Below are positions 38,999 through 47,613 of a stretch of 63,169 nt of DNA, in pieces. The stretch comes from an uncultured Kangiella sp. (lineage in GTDB: Bacteria > Pseudomonadota > Gammaproteobacteria > Enterobacterales > Kangiellaceae). A model generated the notes under the pieces. That model saw only the letters and a list, made by a program, of their open reading frames with translations. It was not told where the DNA came from and made no database searches. Location: contig CATNCP010000012.1 of assembly GCA_950096615.1 (NCBI GenBank), positions 1 to 63,169 of the forward strand. Reading direction: 5' to 3'. Each line of letters begins with the position of its first letter. Position 1 is the stretch's first letter. The position numbers and the translations under genes are program-made.

Positions 38999-41900
38999 GC
39001 TAATGCTAAAAAATGTGGCGCAGCCGCTATTAAGTTTTGGTTTAGGAGCAATCTTATTCAGCCTAGCGCCTGAAGCGTTCAGTGCTGAGCCTAATAAACC
39101 CACGAAAGAGTACAGCTGTGAAAACTCTGAATGTAAGACTGAAGAAGGTTTGATTTTCAGGGTTAAGAGTAAAGGTGAATCGACAGCGACAGCAGTTAAA
39201 GAATCCGAAATGGATAAAGACCGCCGCGTCGATGTTGATTATCGTGGTATTTATACCTACGACGAAGCTGGCTTTAGGCCAGACCAAAAGCGCGCAGATG
39301 TAGCTGGGAAAATGTTAGTTCAACTTCCAAACGGCGGCATCATGTGGGCAACGGAAGACCCAGCCTTAACGCCACCATCATTAGGCGTTAGCGGTGCTTC
39401 GGTAGTGGCATTTGAAGATGGCAAAGTTGTAGAGCCTGTTAACTTTAGTTATTACTCAAATTATGCGGCTTTCATTGACCGTTTAGAACTCACGGTTTTC
39501 GATGCTAACGATACTGATTTAGTCACGCCATTGGCTACTGAGTCATTAGAAGTAACTAACAATGGTCGTTACGCGTGGGATGGTGAGTTAACTTTGGATC
39601 GTCCTTTAGTTCAAGGTGACCGATTGATTTACGTTCTTCGTGCGTATGACAAAGAAGGGCGCATGGATGAAACGGCGGCAAAAGGCTTACTGCTGGTTTC
39701 TCCTGAAGAAAAGAAAAACAATATTGCCCAGTTTGCTGACCAAGTTCGTCGAGGCGAGTCCGAAGAAGAGATTTCTGATCAGCAGCTAACGAATCAGCTG
39801 ATTGAAAGCCAAACCTTTGGTCAAAATAATCTGCGTCAGCAAAATATACCGATTTACGGTTCACGCGTTCGAATCTTCGGTCAGGATATTCCTGAAAACC
39901 AACCATTAACGATTAATGGCGATATTATCCCTGTGGATTTAGAGCGTCGTTTCGTTGCTGAATATTTATTACCGGTAGGCCAGCATAACTTTAATGTGGT
40001 TATCGGTAATGATGAAGCCGAGCAAATCGTTAATGAAATGACGGTTGATGTGACTGGTGAGCATATGTTCATGGTCGCGTTAGCAGACTTAACCGCCTCT
40101 AAGAACTCTGTGTCAGACAGTATTCAAGCAGTAGACGAGGGCGATAAGTTCCAAGACGACTTCTTAATGGAAGGGCGTTTAGCATTTTACTTAAAAGGTA
40201 AAATCAAAGGTAAATATTTAATAACGGCACAGGCTGATACCCAAGAGCGTGAGTTAGACGAAATGTTTGATGGCTTCTTGGATAAAGATCCGCAGGATAT
40301 TTTCCGTCGATTAGACCCTGATCGTTATTACCCAGTGTATGGCGATGATTCCACGACTTATCGTGACGTCGATACCCAAGGCCGTTTCTACGTTCGTGTT
40401 GATTGGGACAAGAGCCAAGCCTTATGGGGTAACTTCAATACCGGTATAACCGGCAATGAATTCGCCCAGTATTCGCGCTCGCTTTATGGTGCAGCGATTA
40501 ACTGGCGTTCGCTGGATACGACTGAGCTCGGCGAAGCGAAAACCCAAGTCAAAGCATTCGCTTCTGAAGCGCAGACGGCATTAGGGCACGTAGAGTTCCT
40601 AGGAACTGGCGGTAGCTTGTATTACTTGAAGCATACAGACATTCTGCCTGGCTCTGACAAGATTACCTTAGAAGTTCGCGATAGCACTACCGGCCGCGTC
40701 GAAACGCGTGTCGACTTACAGCGTGGCGCAGATTATGAAATCGACGAGTTACAAGGTCGTATTATTCTAACTACGCCGTTGTCGCAAATTTCGCGTCGTA
40801 ATCTAGACACGATTATTCGTGATCAGCCTTTAGATGGTTTTGATAACGTCTTGTTAGTGGATTACGAATACCGTCCATCAGGTTTTGAGCCAGATAGCAC
40901 CACATTAGGTGGTCGAGCAAAAGTTTGGCTGGGCGAGCATGTGGCTGTCGGCGGTACTTTTGTTGATGAAAACCGCTCTGGTGACGATTACCAGTTAGCG
41001 GGCGTAGACGTGACGTTGCAAGCTGGACGCGGCACCTATCTTAAAGTTGAGTCAGCCGACTCGGAAGCGAATCAGGCTGCAACCTTCTTCTCGGATAACG
41101 GTGGTTTCACCTTTGATGAAGTCGTGCCCGACCCGACAGAAGAAGTGACCGATAAGAATGGCGGCGCTTACTCCATCGAAGCTCGTGCTAACTTTAAAGA
41201 GTTAGGCTGGTCAGAGCATGAATGGAAAGCTGGCGCATGGCACCGTGAAACTGATGCAGGCTTCTCGGTCGCTCGTCGTACTCTGAACGAGGAAACTACT
41301 GAGACAGGCGCAGAGGTAAACGGCTACTTTACAGACACAGTTTCGATAACCACTCGTGCCAGTAACTATGAACGTGGTGCAGACAACAGCTTGCGTCAGG
41401 CGCAAATTGGCGTGAACTATCAAATCACACCAAAGATTGATATCACCACAGAGCTACGCCAGTTAGAAGAAACGATTCTGGGCGTAGAAACGTCGGCGAC
41501 GTTGGCTGCACTACAATATAACCAGCGTATCGGTGAAACGTGGGATGTCTACGGTATTGGCCAGTTTACGCTAGAAAACGATGGCGGTGACTACGACAAT
41601 AACGATTTGTTTACCCTTGGTACGCGCTATTTATTCGGCGATCGTTCTTCAATCGGTGCTGAATATACAACAGGCCACCGTGGTGATGCAGCGAGCTTAA
41701 CTGCGGAATACCAGATCAATAACGAGCACCAAGTGTATGGTCGTTACACCTATTCGACGGATACCACGCAAAACGTGTTTGGCTCACAAATCAACGACGG
41801 TATCGTGTTAGGGCAAAAACTTCGCCTATCGAACCAAGTAACGATTTATAACGAAAGCCAACACTTCAAGGCGCCACAAGAATCAGGCATCGTGCATACG

Positions 41901-42707
41901 TTCGGTATGGACTACTACCCATCGCAAGGCTGGACCATTGGTTTCAACCTGCAAGACGGTAATCTTGATGCGCTTTCTGGGCCAGTAGACCGCCAGGCAG
42001 CGACGATTAGCGGTGGCTACCGCTCGAAAGACGCTGACTGGAGCTCGAAAATTGAATACCGCGAAGACAGCGGGGCAGAAGAGCGTGAGCAATGGTTAAC
42101 AACCAACCGCTTAACCTATCGCTTAACCGAAGACTGGCGTTTAGCTGCGCGTATTAACTACGCCGACACCGAAGACCTTATCGACCCTGCGCAAAACGCC
42201 AAGTTCGTAGAAGGTAACTTAGGTTTCGCCTACCGACCAATAGACAACACTCGTTGGGCATTGTTAGGTAAATATACTTACTTATATGACCTAAGAACGT
42301 TAGCGCAAGTCACTACAGGCGCGGACCAAAAGTCAGATATCTACTCATTTGAAGGTATCTACAGCTTTAACCCACGTTGGAAAGTGGCCGCCAAAGTCGC
42401 ACATCGCCGTGGTCAAGTCCGTGAAAATCGTGGCTCAGGCGCATGGTTCAAAAGTACCGCGAACCTATACGCAGCCCAAACTCGCTACCACATTATTAGC
42501 GAATGGGACGCGTTACTCGAGTACCGCTGGTTAGAACTTGAAGAAAGCCAAGACGAACGTGAAGGTTGGTTAGCTGGTGCGGATTACCACATCAGCAACA
42601 ACTTCAAAATCGGTGTTGGCTACAACTTCACCGAGTTCAGCGACAACTTAGCTAACCTAGACTTCAACTACGAAGGCTGGTTTATTAACTTCGTGGGTAA
42701 ATATTAA
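38991..42707 (+). CDS. Large predicted outer-membrane beta-barrel partner of the giant protein
   Basis: This 1238-aa protein has a signal peptide (about residues 1-31, ending AFSA). The ATG at 38991 has SD AGGAGG 8 bases upstream and overlaps the giant gene's last 8 bases. Residues about 30-330 form a periplasmic, beta-rich region with two Cys. Then comes a segment typical of a large OMP family (DPDRYYPVYGDDSTTYRDVD, WGNFNTGITGNEFAQYSRSL, YEIDELQGRIILTTPLSQIS). The C-terminal half is long amphipathic beta strands ending in Tyr, as in outer-membrane barrels. The function is unknown. The overlap implies cotranslation with the giant protein, perhaps as its anchor or export pore. Confidence 0.75.
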   Translation: MSKLMLKNVAQPLLSFGLGAILFSLAPEAFSAEPNKPTKEYSCENSECKTEEGLIFRVKSKGESTATAVKESEMDKDRRVDVDYRGIYTYDEAGFRPDQKRADVAGKMLVQLPNGGIMWATEDPALTPPSLGVSGASVVAFEDGKVVEPVNFSYYSNYAAFIDRLELTVFDANDTDLVTPLATESLEVTNNGRYAWDGELTLDRPLVQGDRLIYVLRAYDKEGRMDETAAKGLLLVSPEEKKNNIAQFADQVRRGESEEEISDQQLTNQLIESQTFGQNNLRQQNIPIYGSRVRIFGQDIPENQPLTINGDIIPVDLERRFVAEYLLPVGQHNFNVVIGNDEAEQIVNEMTVDVTGEHMFMVALADLTASKNSVSDSIQAVDEGDKFQDDFLMEGRLAFYLKGKIKGKYLITAQADTQERELDEMFDGFLDKDPQDIFRRLDPDRYYPVYGDDSTTYRDVDTQGRFYVRVDWDKSQALWGNFNTGITGNEFAQYSRSLYGAAINWRSLDTTELGEAKTQVKAFASEAQTALGHVEFLGTGGSLYYLKHTDILPGSDKITLEVRDSTTGRVETRVDLQRGADYEIDELQGRIILTTPLSQISRRNLDTIIRDQPLDGFDNVLLVDYEYRPSGFEPDSTTLGGRAKVWLGEHVAVGGTFVDENRSGDDYQLAGVDVTLQAGRGTYLKVESADSEANQAATFFSDNGGFTFDEVVPDPTEEVTDKNGGAYSIEARANFKELGWSEHEWKAGAWHRETDAGFSVARRTLNEETTETGAEVNGYFTDTVSITTRASNYERGADNSLRQAQIGVNYQITPKIDITTELRQLEETILGVETSATLAALQYNQRIGETWDVYGIGQFTLENDGGDYDNNDLFTLGTRYLFGDRSSIGAEYTTGHRGDAASLTAEYQINNEHQVYGRYTYSTDTTQNVFGSQINDGIVLGQKLRLSNQVTIYNESQHFKAPQESGIVHTFGMDYYPSQGWTIGFNLQDGNLDALSGPVDRQAATISGGYRSKDADWSSKIEYREDSGAEEREQWLTTNRLTYRLTEDWRLAARINYADTEDLIDPAQNAKFVEGNLGFAYRPIDNTRWALLGKYTYLYDLRTLAQVTTGADQKSDIYSFEGIYSFNPRWKVAAKVAHRRGQVRENRGSGAWFKSTANLYAAQTRYHIISEWDALLEYRWLELEESQDEREGWLAGADYHISNNFKIGVGYNFTEFSDNLANLDFNYEGWFINFVGKY

Positions 42708-42730
42708 ACAAACTGTACAAAACTTAGGTA

Positions 42731-42771
42731 GAAGCCCGAAAAAAGTGACATTTTTTTGAATAAAGGGCTTC
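42731..42771 (+). terminator. Stem-loop after the beta-barrel gene
   Basis: GAAGCCC and GGGCTTC (7 bp) enclose an inner A-tract/T-tract pair (AAAAAA...TTTTTT), 24 bases after the barrel gene stop. The structure is bidirectional in form and is a plausible terminator, but no U-run follows the outer stem. Confidence 0.5.
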
Positions 42772-42810
42772 CATCTAACCCATTGTTACGGTATTATTTC
42801 GCGCAAATCA

Positions 42811-42901
42811 GGAGAGGTGGCAGAGCGGCTGAATGCACTGGTCTTGAAAACCAGCAAGGGTTTGTAGCCCTTCGTGGGTTCAAATCCCACCCTCTCCGCC
42901 A
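42811..42901 (+). tRNA. tRNA-Ser (anticodon UGA)
   Basis: This is a 91-nt class II tRNA. The acceptor stem is GGAGAGG/CCTCTCC with GCCA end, the anticodon stem CTGGT/ACCAG holds loop CTTGAAA, and the long variable arm is AAGGGTTTGTAGCCCTT. The T-arm is GTGGGTTCAAATCCCAC. Its 3' end is the integration site of the genomic island to the right. Confidence 0.97.
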
Positions 42902-42906
42902 TATTG
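42874..42906 (+). other. attL, island left attachment site inside tRNA-Ser
   Basis: The first 21 bases (T-arm and start of the acceptor 3' strand) are identical to 61396-61416. After a 5-base segment (TCCGC) replaced by a single A in the right copy, CATATTG matches again. This copy keeps the tRNA functional. Confidence 0.75.
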
Positions 42907-42924
42907 TTTGGCGCTCAAGCCCAG

Positions 42925-42951
42925 AAAGCTCGCTACTTAGCGAGCTTTTTT
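42925..42951 (+). terminator. Intrinsic terminator after tRNA-Ser
   Basis: AAAGCTCGC and GCGAGCTTT form a 9-bp stem around TACTTA, followed by a T-run (TTT). It ends the tRNA-Ser transcript from inside the island's left end. Confidence 0.85.
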
Positions 42952-42965
42952 GCGTTTAGAGATAT

Positions 42966-42986
42966 AAAAAATGGGACATTATTGGG
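42966..42986 (+). promoter_or_regulatory. Left-end GGGACAT element, possible integrase arm site
   Basis: AAAAATGGGACATTATTGGG lies about 60 bases inside attL. The same pattern, AAAAATGGGACATCTTTGGG, occurs in the same orientation near the right end (61282-61301). Paired short repeats flanking the core are typical of integrase or excisionase arm-binding sites. Confidence 0.5.
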
Positions 42987-43069
42987 CCAAATCCGTAGTA
43001 TGTAGTCTAATCATTAAAACTTTGTAGTGTTAATTAAGAGCTGGATAATAAGCAAGTTGGAGATCTATT

Positions 43070-45151
43070 GTGAAATGGATAATCAAGGGAATCTTTGTAC
43101 TGGTAGTAACTTTTACCTCTATAGCGTGCTCTGTAAATAAATTAAGAAACCCAGCACTCAACGCTAAATACGACTACACATTAATTGAAGACATAGCTTC
43201 TGTAGAATTCAACAAGTTCACTTCAGAACAAAACAATTTCGTAGTTGAGCATTTCTATGATACTAGTGCAGCAAAACAATATTTAACTCTTATAGACCTA
43301 TACAAGGATTCGAATTCAGCTTGGCTACCTGAATTCGCTAATCAAAAAGCATATAGGTTAAATGTGGACCAAGATGGTCATAAATATCTTGAATCAGCAC
43401 TAGAGGATGACTTTTTAAGTAACGGTAACAAAGCATCTTGGAAAAAACTAATCACTGAGCAAGAGGTAAGCAGCTTCTTTGGTGAAACTATTTCACTATA
43501 TTCTATATCAATATTCGATGACTCATCTAACAAAATAATCTTTTTCGGTTCTAAGGCAGGTTCAGACTTTGACTTTATCTTTGAGTATTTGATTGGCGAA
43601 GGCCTTACAAAGGAAAATGTTTTTATCAAAGACAGCGATGGTATATCTCAAATAAAGTCAATGACAAATGACTTAGTATACTTTCTAGGTAATAAATCCG
43701 GAGGCGAACTCACTCCTAGAGGTTATTCAAGAACTCTAATGTTATGGGCAAGAGGCAAAGGTTCCACGCCTATTTTTACAATTCCCGATGGTGCTGAGTT
43801 CCCAATGATTTGGCGGTATTACAAAGATGGAAATCCTCATGTAGCTTTAAACTTCTATATTGAAGGGAAGGCATACATGTATTTTTCCCATTCGAAAACA
43901 GTTTCTAAATCTTCAAGCACCTATAAATACAACTTTTCTAATGAAAACGTTTTCTTGCCAAGGAATTATGACGGACAAAGGTGGTTAGCTAGAACAACTC
44001 TGGATGAGTTAATGTCCAACAAAGATTCTAATGAATTAGCGTATAATTTTTTAGAGAAACCTGATACATCTTTACAGTACAAAGCACACTACATCACTAA
44101 TGAAAGAATATACACCTATTTTTCTAATGATGGTGTTATAGAATTATATGCTCATGACCTAAAGACTCTGAAATTACTTAGCAAAAATCCTATTCTCACA
44201 TCAAGTAGTTTCGGAAGAATGAATCCTATAACAGATAGTTCTCATCCAGAAAAACTATTTATCAACATTGAGAGTTATGAAAACAACGGCTCACTAATAT
44301 ATATTAGTGACCATGACAACAGCTTCACCCCCGTTAGTTTGATTCAATCAGAGTTCGGGCAAAACAATGTTACGATAGAAAAGCTATCATCTAAGTCAGT
44401 TGATGGTGCTCAAATTCCATATTACCTTGTTTATATTGGCACAGAACGCCCTAAGAGATCGCTTACACTTGTTAAACCTTATGGAGGTTTTAACCAAAAA
44501 AATCTTCCTTTCTACACACCGGAAAACTTAGATTTTATTTTGCGAGGCGGAATTCTAGTCTATCCAGGCATTCGAGGCGGTGGCGAAAAAGGTAAAGCAT
44601 GGCATACAGATGGTACAGTTCTCAATAAAAAGAACTCCTTTTCTGACCTAAATTCAGTGATACTTGATTTATATAGTCGCTCCATTTCAAAACCTCAAAA
44701 CACACATTTAGCAGGAACTAGCAACGGCGGCCTAGTTATTATGGCTACCATTGCTCTTTATAATCCACCAATAGCTTCTGCTGTCGTCACAGTACCTATT
44801 GCTGATATGGTAAATTATACAGAAATAGGCAAAGGTGAAGTTTGGATTGATGAATATGGAGACCCATCCGTACAGGAGCACTATGACTATCTAAAATCAT
44901 ATACGCCGGTAGAAAGTAACTATGTCAGCTCTAACATTCCTCCAATATTAATATTCTTTTCAGATAAAGATGACAGGGTTTTACCCGTTCATTCAATAAG
45001 GCTCTTTAAAAAATTATCAGAAATGAGCAACAAAGTATTTATTTACCATAACGAAATTGGCGGCCATAATACTTACCAAACGAAAAGACAGCTTTTCAAA
45101 AATATATCAATACGAGATAACTTTATGAGGAAGGTTGGCCTGGAAAATTAG
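43070..45151 (+). CDS. S9-family (prolyl oligopeptidase-like) peptidase lipoprotein
   Basis: This 693-aa protein starts at GTG 43070 (SD GGAG, 8-base spacing). It has a lipoprotein signal (VTFTSIAC, Cys20), a beta-propeller-like N-terminal region and a C-terminal alpha/beta-hydrolase domain. The nucleophile motif is AGTSNGGLVIM (Ser about 552), the acid is in SDKDDRVLP, and the His is in EIGGHNTYQ. The block LRGGILVYPGIRGGGEKGKA matches S9A enzymes. It probably cleaves short proline-containing peptides in the periplasm or at the outer membrane. It is the first island gene after attL, is AT-rich, and is unusual cargo for an element. Confidence 0.85.
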   Translation: MKWIIKGIFVLVVTFTSIACSVNKLRNPALNAKYDYTLIEDIASVEFNKFTSEQNNFVVEHFYDTSAAKQYLTLIDLYKDSNSAWLPEFANQKAYRLNVDQDGHKYLESALEDDFLSNGNKASWKKLITEQEVSSFFGETISLYSISIFDDSSNKIIFFGSKAGSDFDFIFEYLIGEGLTKENVFIKDSDGISQIKSMTNDLVYFLGNKSGGELTPRGYSRTLMLWARGKGSTPIFTIPDGAEFPMIWRYYKDGNPHVALNFYIEGKAYMYFSHSKTVSKSSSTYKYNFSNENVFLPRNYDGQRWLARTTLDELMSNKDSNELAYNFLEKPDTSLQYKAHYITNERIYTYFSNDGVIELYAHDLKTLKLLSKNPILTSSSFGRMNPITDSSHPEKLFINIESYENNGSLIYISDHDNSFTPVSLIQSEFGQNNVTIEKLSSKSVDGAQIPYYLVYIGTERPKRSLTLVKPYGGFNQKNLPFYTPENLDFILRGGILVYPGIRGGGEKGKAWHTDGTVLNKKNSFSDLNSVILDLYSRSISKPQNTHLAGTSNGGLVIMATIALYNPPIASAVVTVPIADMVNYTEIGKGEVWIDEYGDPSVQEHYDYLKSYTPVESNYVSSNIPPILIFFSDKDDRVLPVHSIRLFKKLSEMSNKVFIYHNEIGGHNTYQTKRQLFKNISIRDNFMRKVGLEN

Positions 45152-45236
45152 GAGGGAGTACCTTCTAAAAGCTATTGAGTGGGGTGATAGGTTGGCTCTT
45201 ACTTTCCCCTCTATTTCAGTCAAGCGGATTTCTTCA

Positions 45237-45257
45237 AAGCCACCTCTAGGGTGGCTT
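45237..45257. terminator. Hairpin between convergent island genes
   Basis: AAGCCACC and GGTGGCTT form a perfect 8-bp stem with loop TCTAG between the S9 gene and the minus-strand gene at 45311. It lacks a clear U-run, so it is a candidate bidirectional terminator. Confidence 0.5.
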
Positions 45258-45310
45258 ATCTAAACCAAATACATTGTAATCTTCGTAGAGTGGTCAGAAC
45301 CATACGGTGT

Positions 45311-45856
45311 TTATTCGTCCATTTTGTTAACGAGCCCTATATAGAACTCTGAAATTTTACTGTACGCTGAATCAAGCTGTGCTTTTTCTTCTCGCACCCT
45401 TATAGTCCTCTTGGCACTTTCCAGTCCACGCAACACTTGCTTAAGGTGTGATATAGATTTGGTGATATCGGCCAATATTTCACGTGTATAGTAAAGACAA
45501 TCAAACTCCCAATCCTTCGAGTTACTGTCGAGCTGACTATCGGTGTAGTAGGGATAAGTCTTCCTCTTTTTTATGACCTTAGTAACTGGGTGGCCCATTA
45601 CAGCGACCTTCGAATTAATTATAAGTTTGGTAAGATAAAAATAGACTCTGCCTGCCGATTTCTTATATGAAAAACGAACATGAGAGTTGTAATGCCATTC
45701 TATTCCATCAACTCGTTTCATCGTACGTTCTTTACAAATCCTGATTAATTCACTTGCTTGTTCATCAACAATTTTCATTCCAAGCTGTTCGAGTTCTGCG
45801 ATTCGTTTTTGGACTGCATTAATACATGATGTTAGATTGTCAATTATTTTTGACAT
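45311..45856 (-). CDS. MobI-like mobilization protein candidate
   Basis: This 181-aa soluble protein has a helical N-terminus (NAVQKRIAELEQLGMKIVDE), a central basic, beta-like segment around GIEWHYNSHVRFSYKK and a C-terminal part, DWEFDCLYYTREILADITKS. That order resembles my recollection of MobI of SXT/R391-type elements. In SXT, MobI is encoded beside the rumBA (umuDC-like) genes with oriT between them. Here a umuDC cassette lies across a 660-bp repeat-rich gap, which is the main support. No detectable relaxase motif. It may equally be an unrelated unknown protein. Confidence 0.45.
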   Translation of the reverse strand: MSKIIDNLTSCINAVQKRIAELEQLGMKIVDEQASELIRICKERTMKRVDGIEWHYNSHVRFSYKKSAGRVYFYLTKLIINSKVAVMGHPVTKVIKKRKTYPYYTDSQLDSNSKDWEFDCLYYTREILADITKSISHLKQVLRGLESAKRTIRVREEKAQLDSAYSKISEFYIGLVNKMDE

Positions 45857-45950
45857 ATAAAAATATCCTCTTTTTCTCTATATATTACGTTTAGGAAAAC
45901 TTAATTTGTTGTTTCTAAATTAAGTTAAAAATTTGATTTCATTTCCTTAT

Positions 45951-45985
45951 TAATAGGGAAAATCATTTTAATAGGGAAAATCATT
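45951..45985 (+). repeat. Tandem 17-bp direct repeat
   Basis: TAATAGGGAAAATCATT occurs twice with an 18-bp period, with a third, slightly altered copy (TATAGGGAAATCATT) at 46221-46235. The period is not a helical multiple. It is a possible protein-binding iteron set upstream of the MobI-like gene. Confidence 0.7.
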
Positions 45986-46353
45986 CAAATTGGCTTTTTT
46001 GAACTGTGTTCACCCTAGAGGGATAAAACATTCTTGTTCAACCTTAGTATAGGAAAAGCAGGAACTAATCCGTGTAGTTGAAAGAAATTTATTCTTGCTA
46101 AAAAGAAGCTTTTAAGTGTTTGTCATAAATTTTCATTTGTTTTACCTAATTATATGTAAATGTTTTAGTTGCTTTCGATATTGCAGTTTGTCAGAAATTT
46201 TCGTAATCTTTCTCTAATTCTATAGGGAAATCATTTATAACCTTTCCGAGGTGTTATCGGTGTTTAATTAAAGAATTTTCTTATTATCGCCACTTTCAGT
46301 GCTGCTATAGGTAATGATCTGGGTCTAGAAACGTTTTTAGTGGTGGAGTATGT

Positions 46354-46413
46354 GTGTGGCAATTTGCCACACGTCTATGGGTATTCTTTAGGGTGTGTGG
46401 CAAATTGCCACAC
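46354..46413. promoter_or_regulatory. Paired 19-bp palindromes (GTGTGGCAAnTTGCCACAC)
   Basis: Two perfect palindromes with 9-bp arms and a single central base are found at 46354-46372 and 46395-46413. The central base is T in one and A in the other, so they are exact reverse complements. Their centres are 41 bases apart, close to four helical turns. They look like a cooperative operator for a dimeric regulator of the SRAP-umuDC cassette or of transfer. The binding protein is unknown. Confidence 0.75.
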
Positions 46414-46516
46414 GGATGAACCAGCAATATAAATATCATATTTCTGAAATTTCTCCCTGGTGATGGTAAGTTAAGATTACTTGACTGAGAGGCGCAAGAT
46501 TAGCGGGTAATTGAAT

Positions 46517-47182
46517 ATGTGTGGAGCTTTTAAAATATCAGATACGCCTAAGGTGGCTACATTGACGGAACTGTTTGGTCTACCTTCTCCTGATAGTAAA
46601 GGCTGGGCTAACTGCGGACAAACTATACAAATGATCCGTCAAGACCATGATAACTACAGTTTAAGCGACGCTATATGGTGGTTGTTACTTGAATCTAAAG
46701 AGGGTAATTTAAAGCCTCATAGTAAATACACATCATTTAACAGCCGTTGGAACCCTGGGAAGGGATTTTCGGCTTCATCGAAGAAGCCCTTTAGGGAGTC
46801 GCGCTGCATAATACCCGCAAATGGCTTTGTAGAGGGTATGAATAAAAAATATCACTATTTAGAGCCGTCTTCAGGGGTGCTTGCTTTTGGCGGCCTTTAT
46901 AAATCTTGGAAAACAGAGGTTGGTACTGTTTTTTCATGTTCTATAATAACAGTTCCTCCTCATCCTAAACTTAAAGGTATTCATGAAAAGGCAATGCCGT
47001 TGATGCTCCCTTTAAGTAATGCAGAACTACTGAAAATGTGGTTAGATCCCTATATGAATGAAGTAGAGCCGTTCATCGAGATCATGGAGCCTGTATTAAG
47101 AGAAGACTTCAACGTAACCCCTTTAAAACAGTGGCGTAGCTTTGAGTCTAGCGGAGAATCATTTAAAGTTTCGAGAGATTAA
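46517..47182 (+). CDS. SRAP-domain abasic-site DNA-protein crosslinker (YedK/HMCES type)
   Basis: This 221-aa protein has the defining N-terminus MCGAF. After Met removal Cys2 becomes the catalytic residue that links to abasic sites. The start is therefore ATG 46517, not the in-frame TTG six bases upstream. Other family residues are visible: the Asn in FNSRWNPG, the Glu in CIIPANGFVEG and the His in GIHEKAMPLML. It shields abasic sites in single-stranded DNA during replication. It lies 5 bases before umuD, an SOS-type DNA damage tolerance cassette. Confidence 0.88.
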   Translation: MCGAFKISDTPKVATLTELFGLPSPDSKGWANCGQTIQMIRQDHDNYSLSDAIWWLLLESKEGNLKPHSKYTSFNSRWNPGKGFSASSKKPFRESRCIIPANGFVEGMNKKYHYLEPSSGVLAFGGLYKSWKTEVGTVFSCSIITVPPHPKLKGIHEKAMPLMLPLSNAELLKMWLDPYMNEVEPFIEIMEPVLREDFNVTPLKQWRSFESSGESFKVSRD

Positions 47183-47187
47183 AACTA

Positions 47188-47613
47188 ATGAGTAAAGTTA
47201 CATTGTTAATGCCAAAATCCACACCAATGGAGCTGCCATTAGTAACTACCAAGGTGCCAGCGGGCTTTCCGTCTCCAGCTGAAGAGTACCTTGGTGATAG
47301 TTTAGACCTAAATAATTACCTGATTAAGAACCCCAGTACTACATTTTTTGCACGAGTCGAAGGTGATTCAATGGTAGGTAAAGGCATCATGGCTGGAGAT
47401 GTTTTAGTTATTGATAGAAGTCTAGAGCCCCGTCATGGGGATGTTGTAGTGGCAATCTTAAATGGGGAATTAACCGTAAAAACTTTGCATACTAAACACA
47501 ATGTAAAGCTTGTATCCGAAAACCCTGAATATCCTGATATCAGTATTAATGGAGACATGGAGTTGCGTGTTTGGGGGGTTGCGACCCATACAATCGGCCA
47601 CCTACGCTCATGA
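47188..47613 (+). CDS. umuD: UmuD-like self-cleaving protein
   Basis: This 141-aa S24-family protein keeps the cleavage site Ala25-Gly26 (VPAGFPSP), the nucleophile Ser61 (EGDSMVGKG) and Lys98 (LTVKTL). RecA stimulates self-cleavage to UmuD', which activates the polymerase. Its stop overlaps the start of umuC (ATGA). On mobile elements the homologues are called RumA, MucA or ImpA. Confidence 0.92.
   Translation: MSKVTLLMPKSTPMELPLVTTKVPAGFPSPAEEYLGDSLDLNNYLIKNPSTTFFARVEGDSMVGKGIMAGDVLVIDRSLEPRHGDVVVAILNGELTVKTLHTKHNVKLVSENPEYPDISINGDMELRVWGVATHTIGHLRS

Larger units (their letters stand above)
45857..46516. other. 660-bp non-coding, repeat-rich region; candidate oriT / regulatory region
   Basis: No gene is seen. 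It is very AT-rich and holds two tandem copies of TAATAGGGAAAATCATT (45951-45967 and 45969-45985) plus a degenerate third at 46221-46235. It also holds two 19-bp palindromes, GTGTGGCAATTTGCCACAC (46354-46372) and its complement form (46395-46413), 41 bases apart. It separates a MobI-like gene (minus) from SRAP-umuDC (plus) and must contain their promoters. A LexA-type box (CTGT-N8-ACAG) was looked for and not found. Confidence 0.6.

Noticed and set aside
42756-42959. 67-codon frame across tRNA-Ser
   Set aside because: It is a translation of the tRNA itself.
45857-46516. LexA (SOS) box controlling SRAP-umuDC
   Set aside because: No CTGT-N8-ACAG palindrome was found by eye in this gap.
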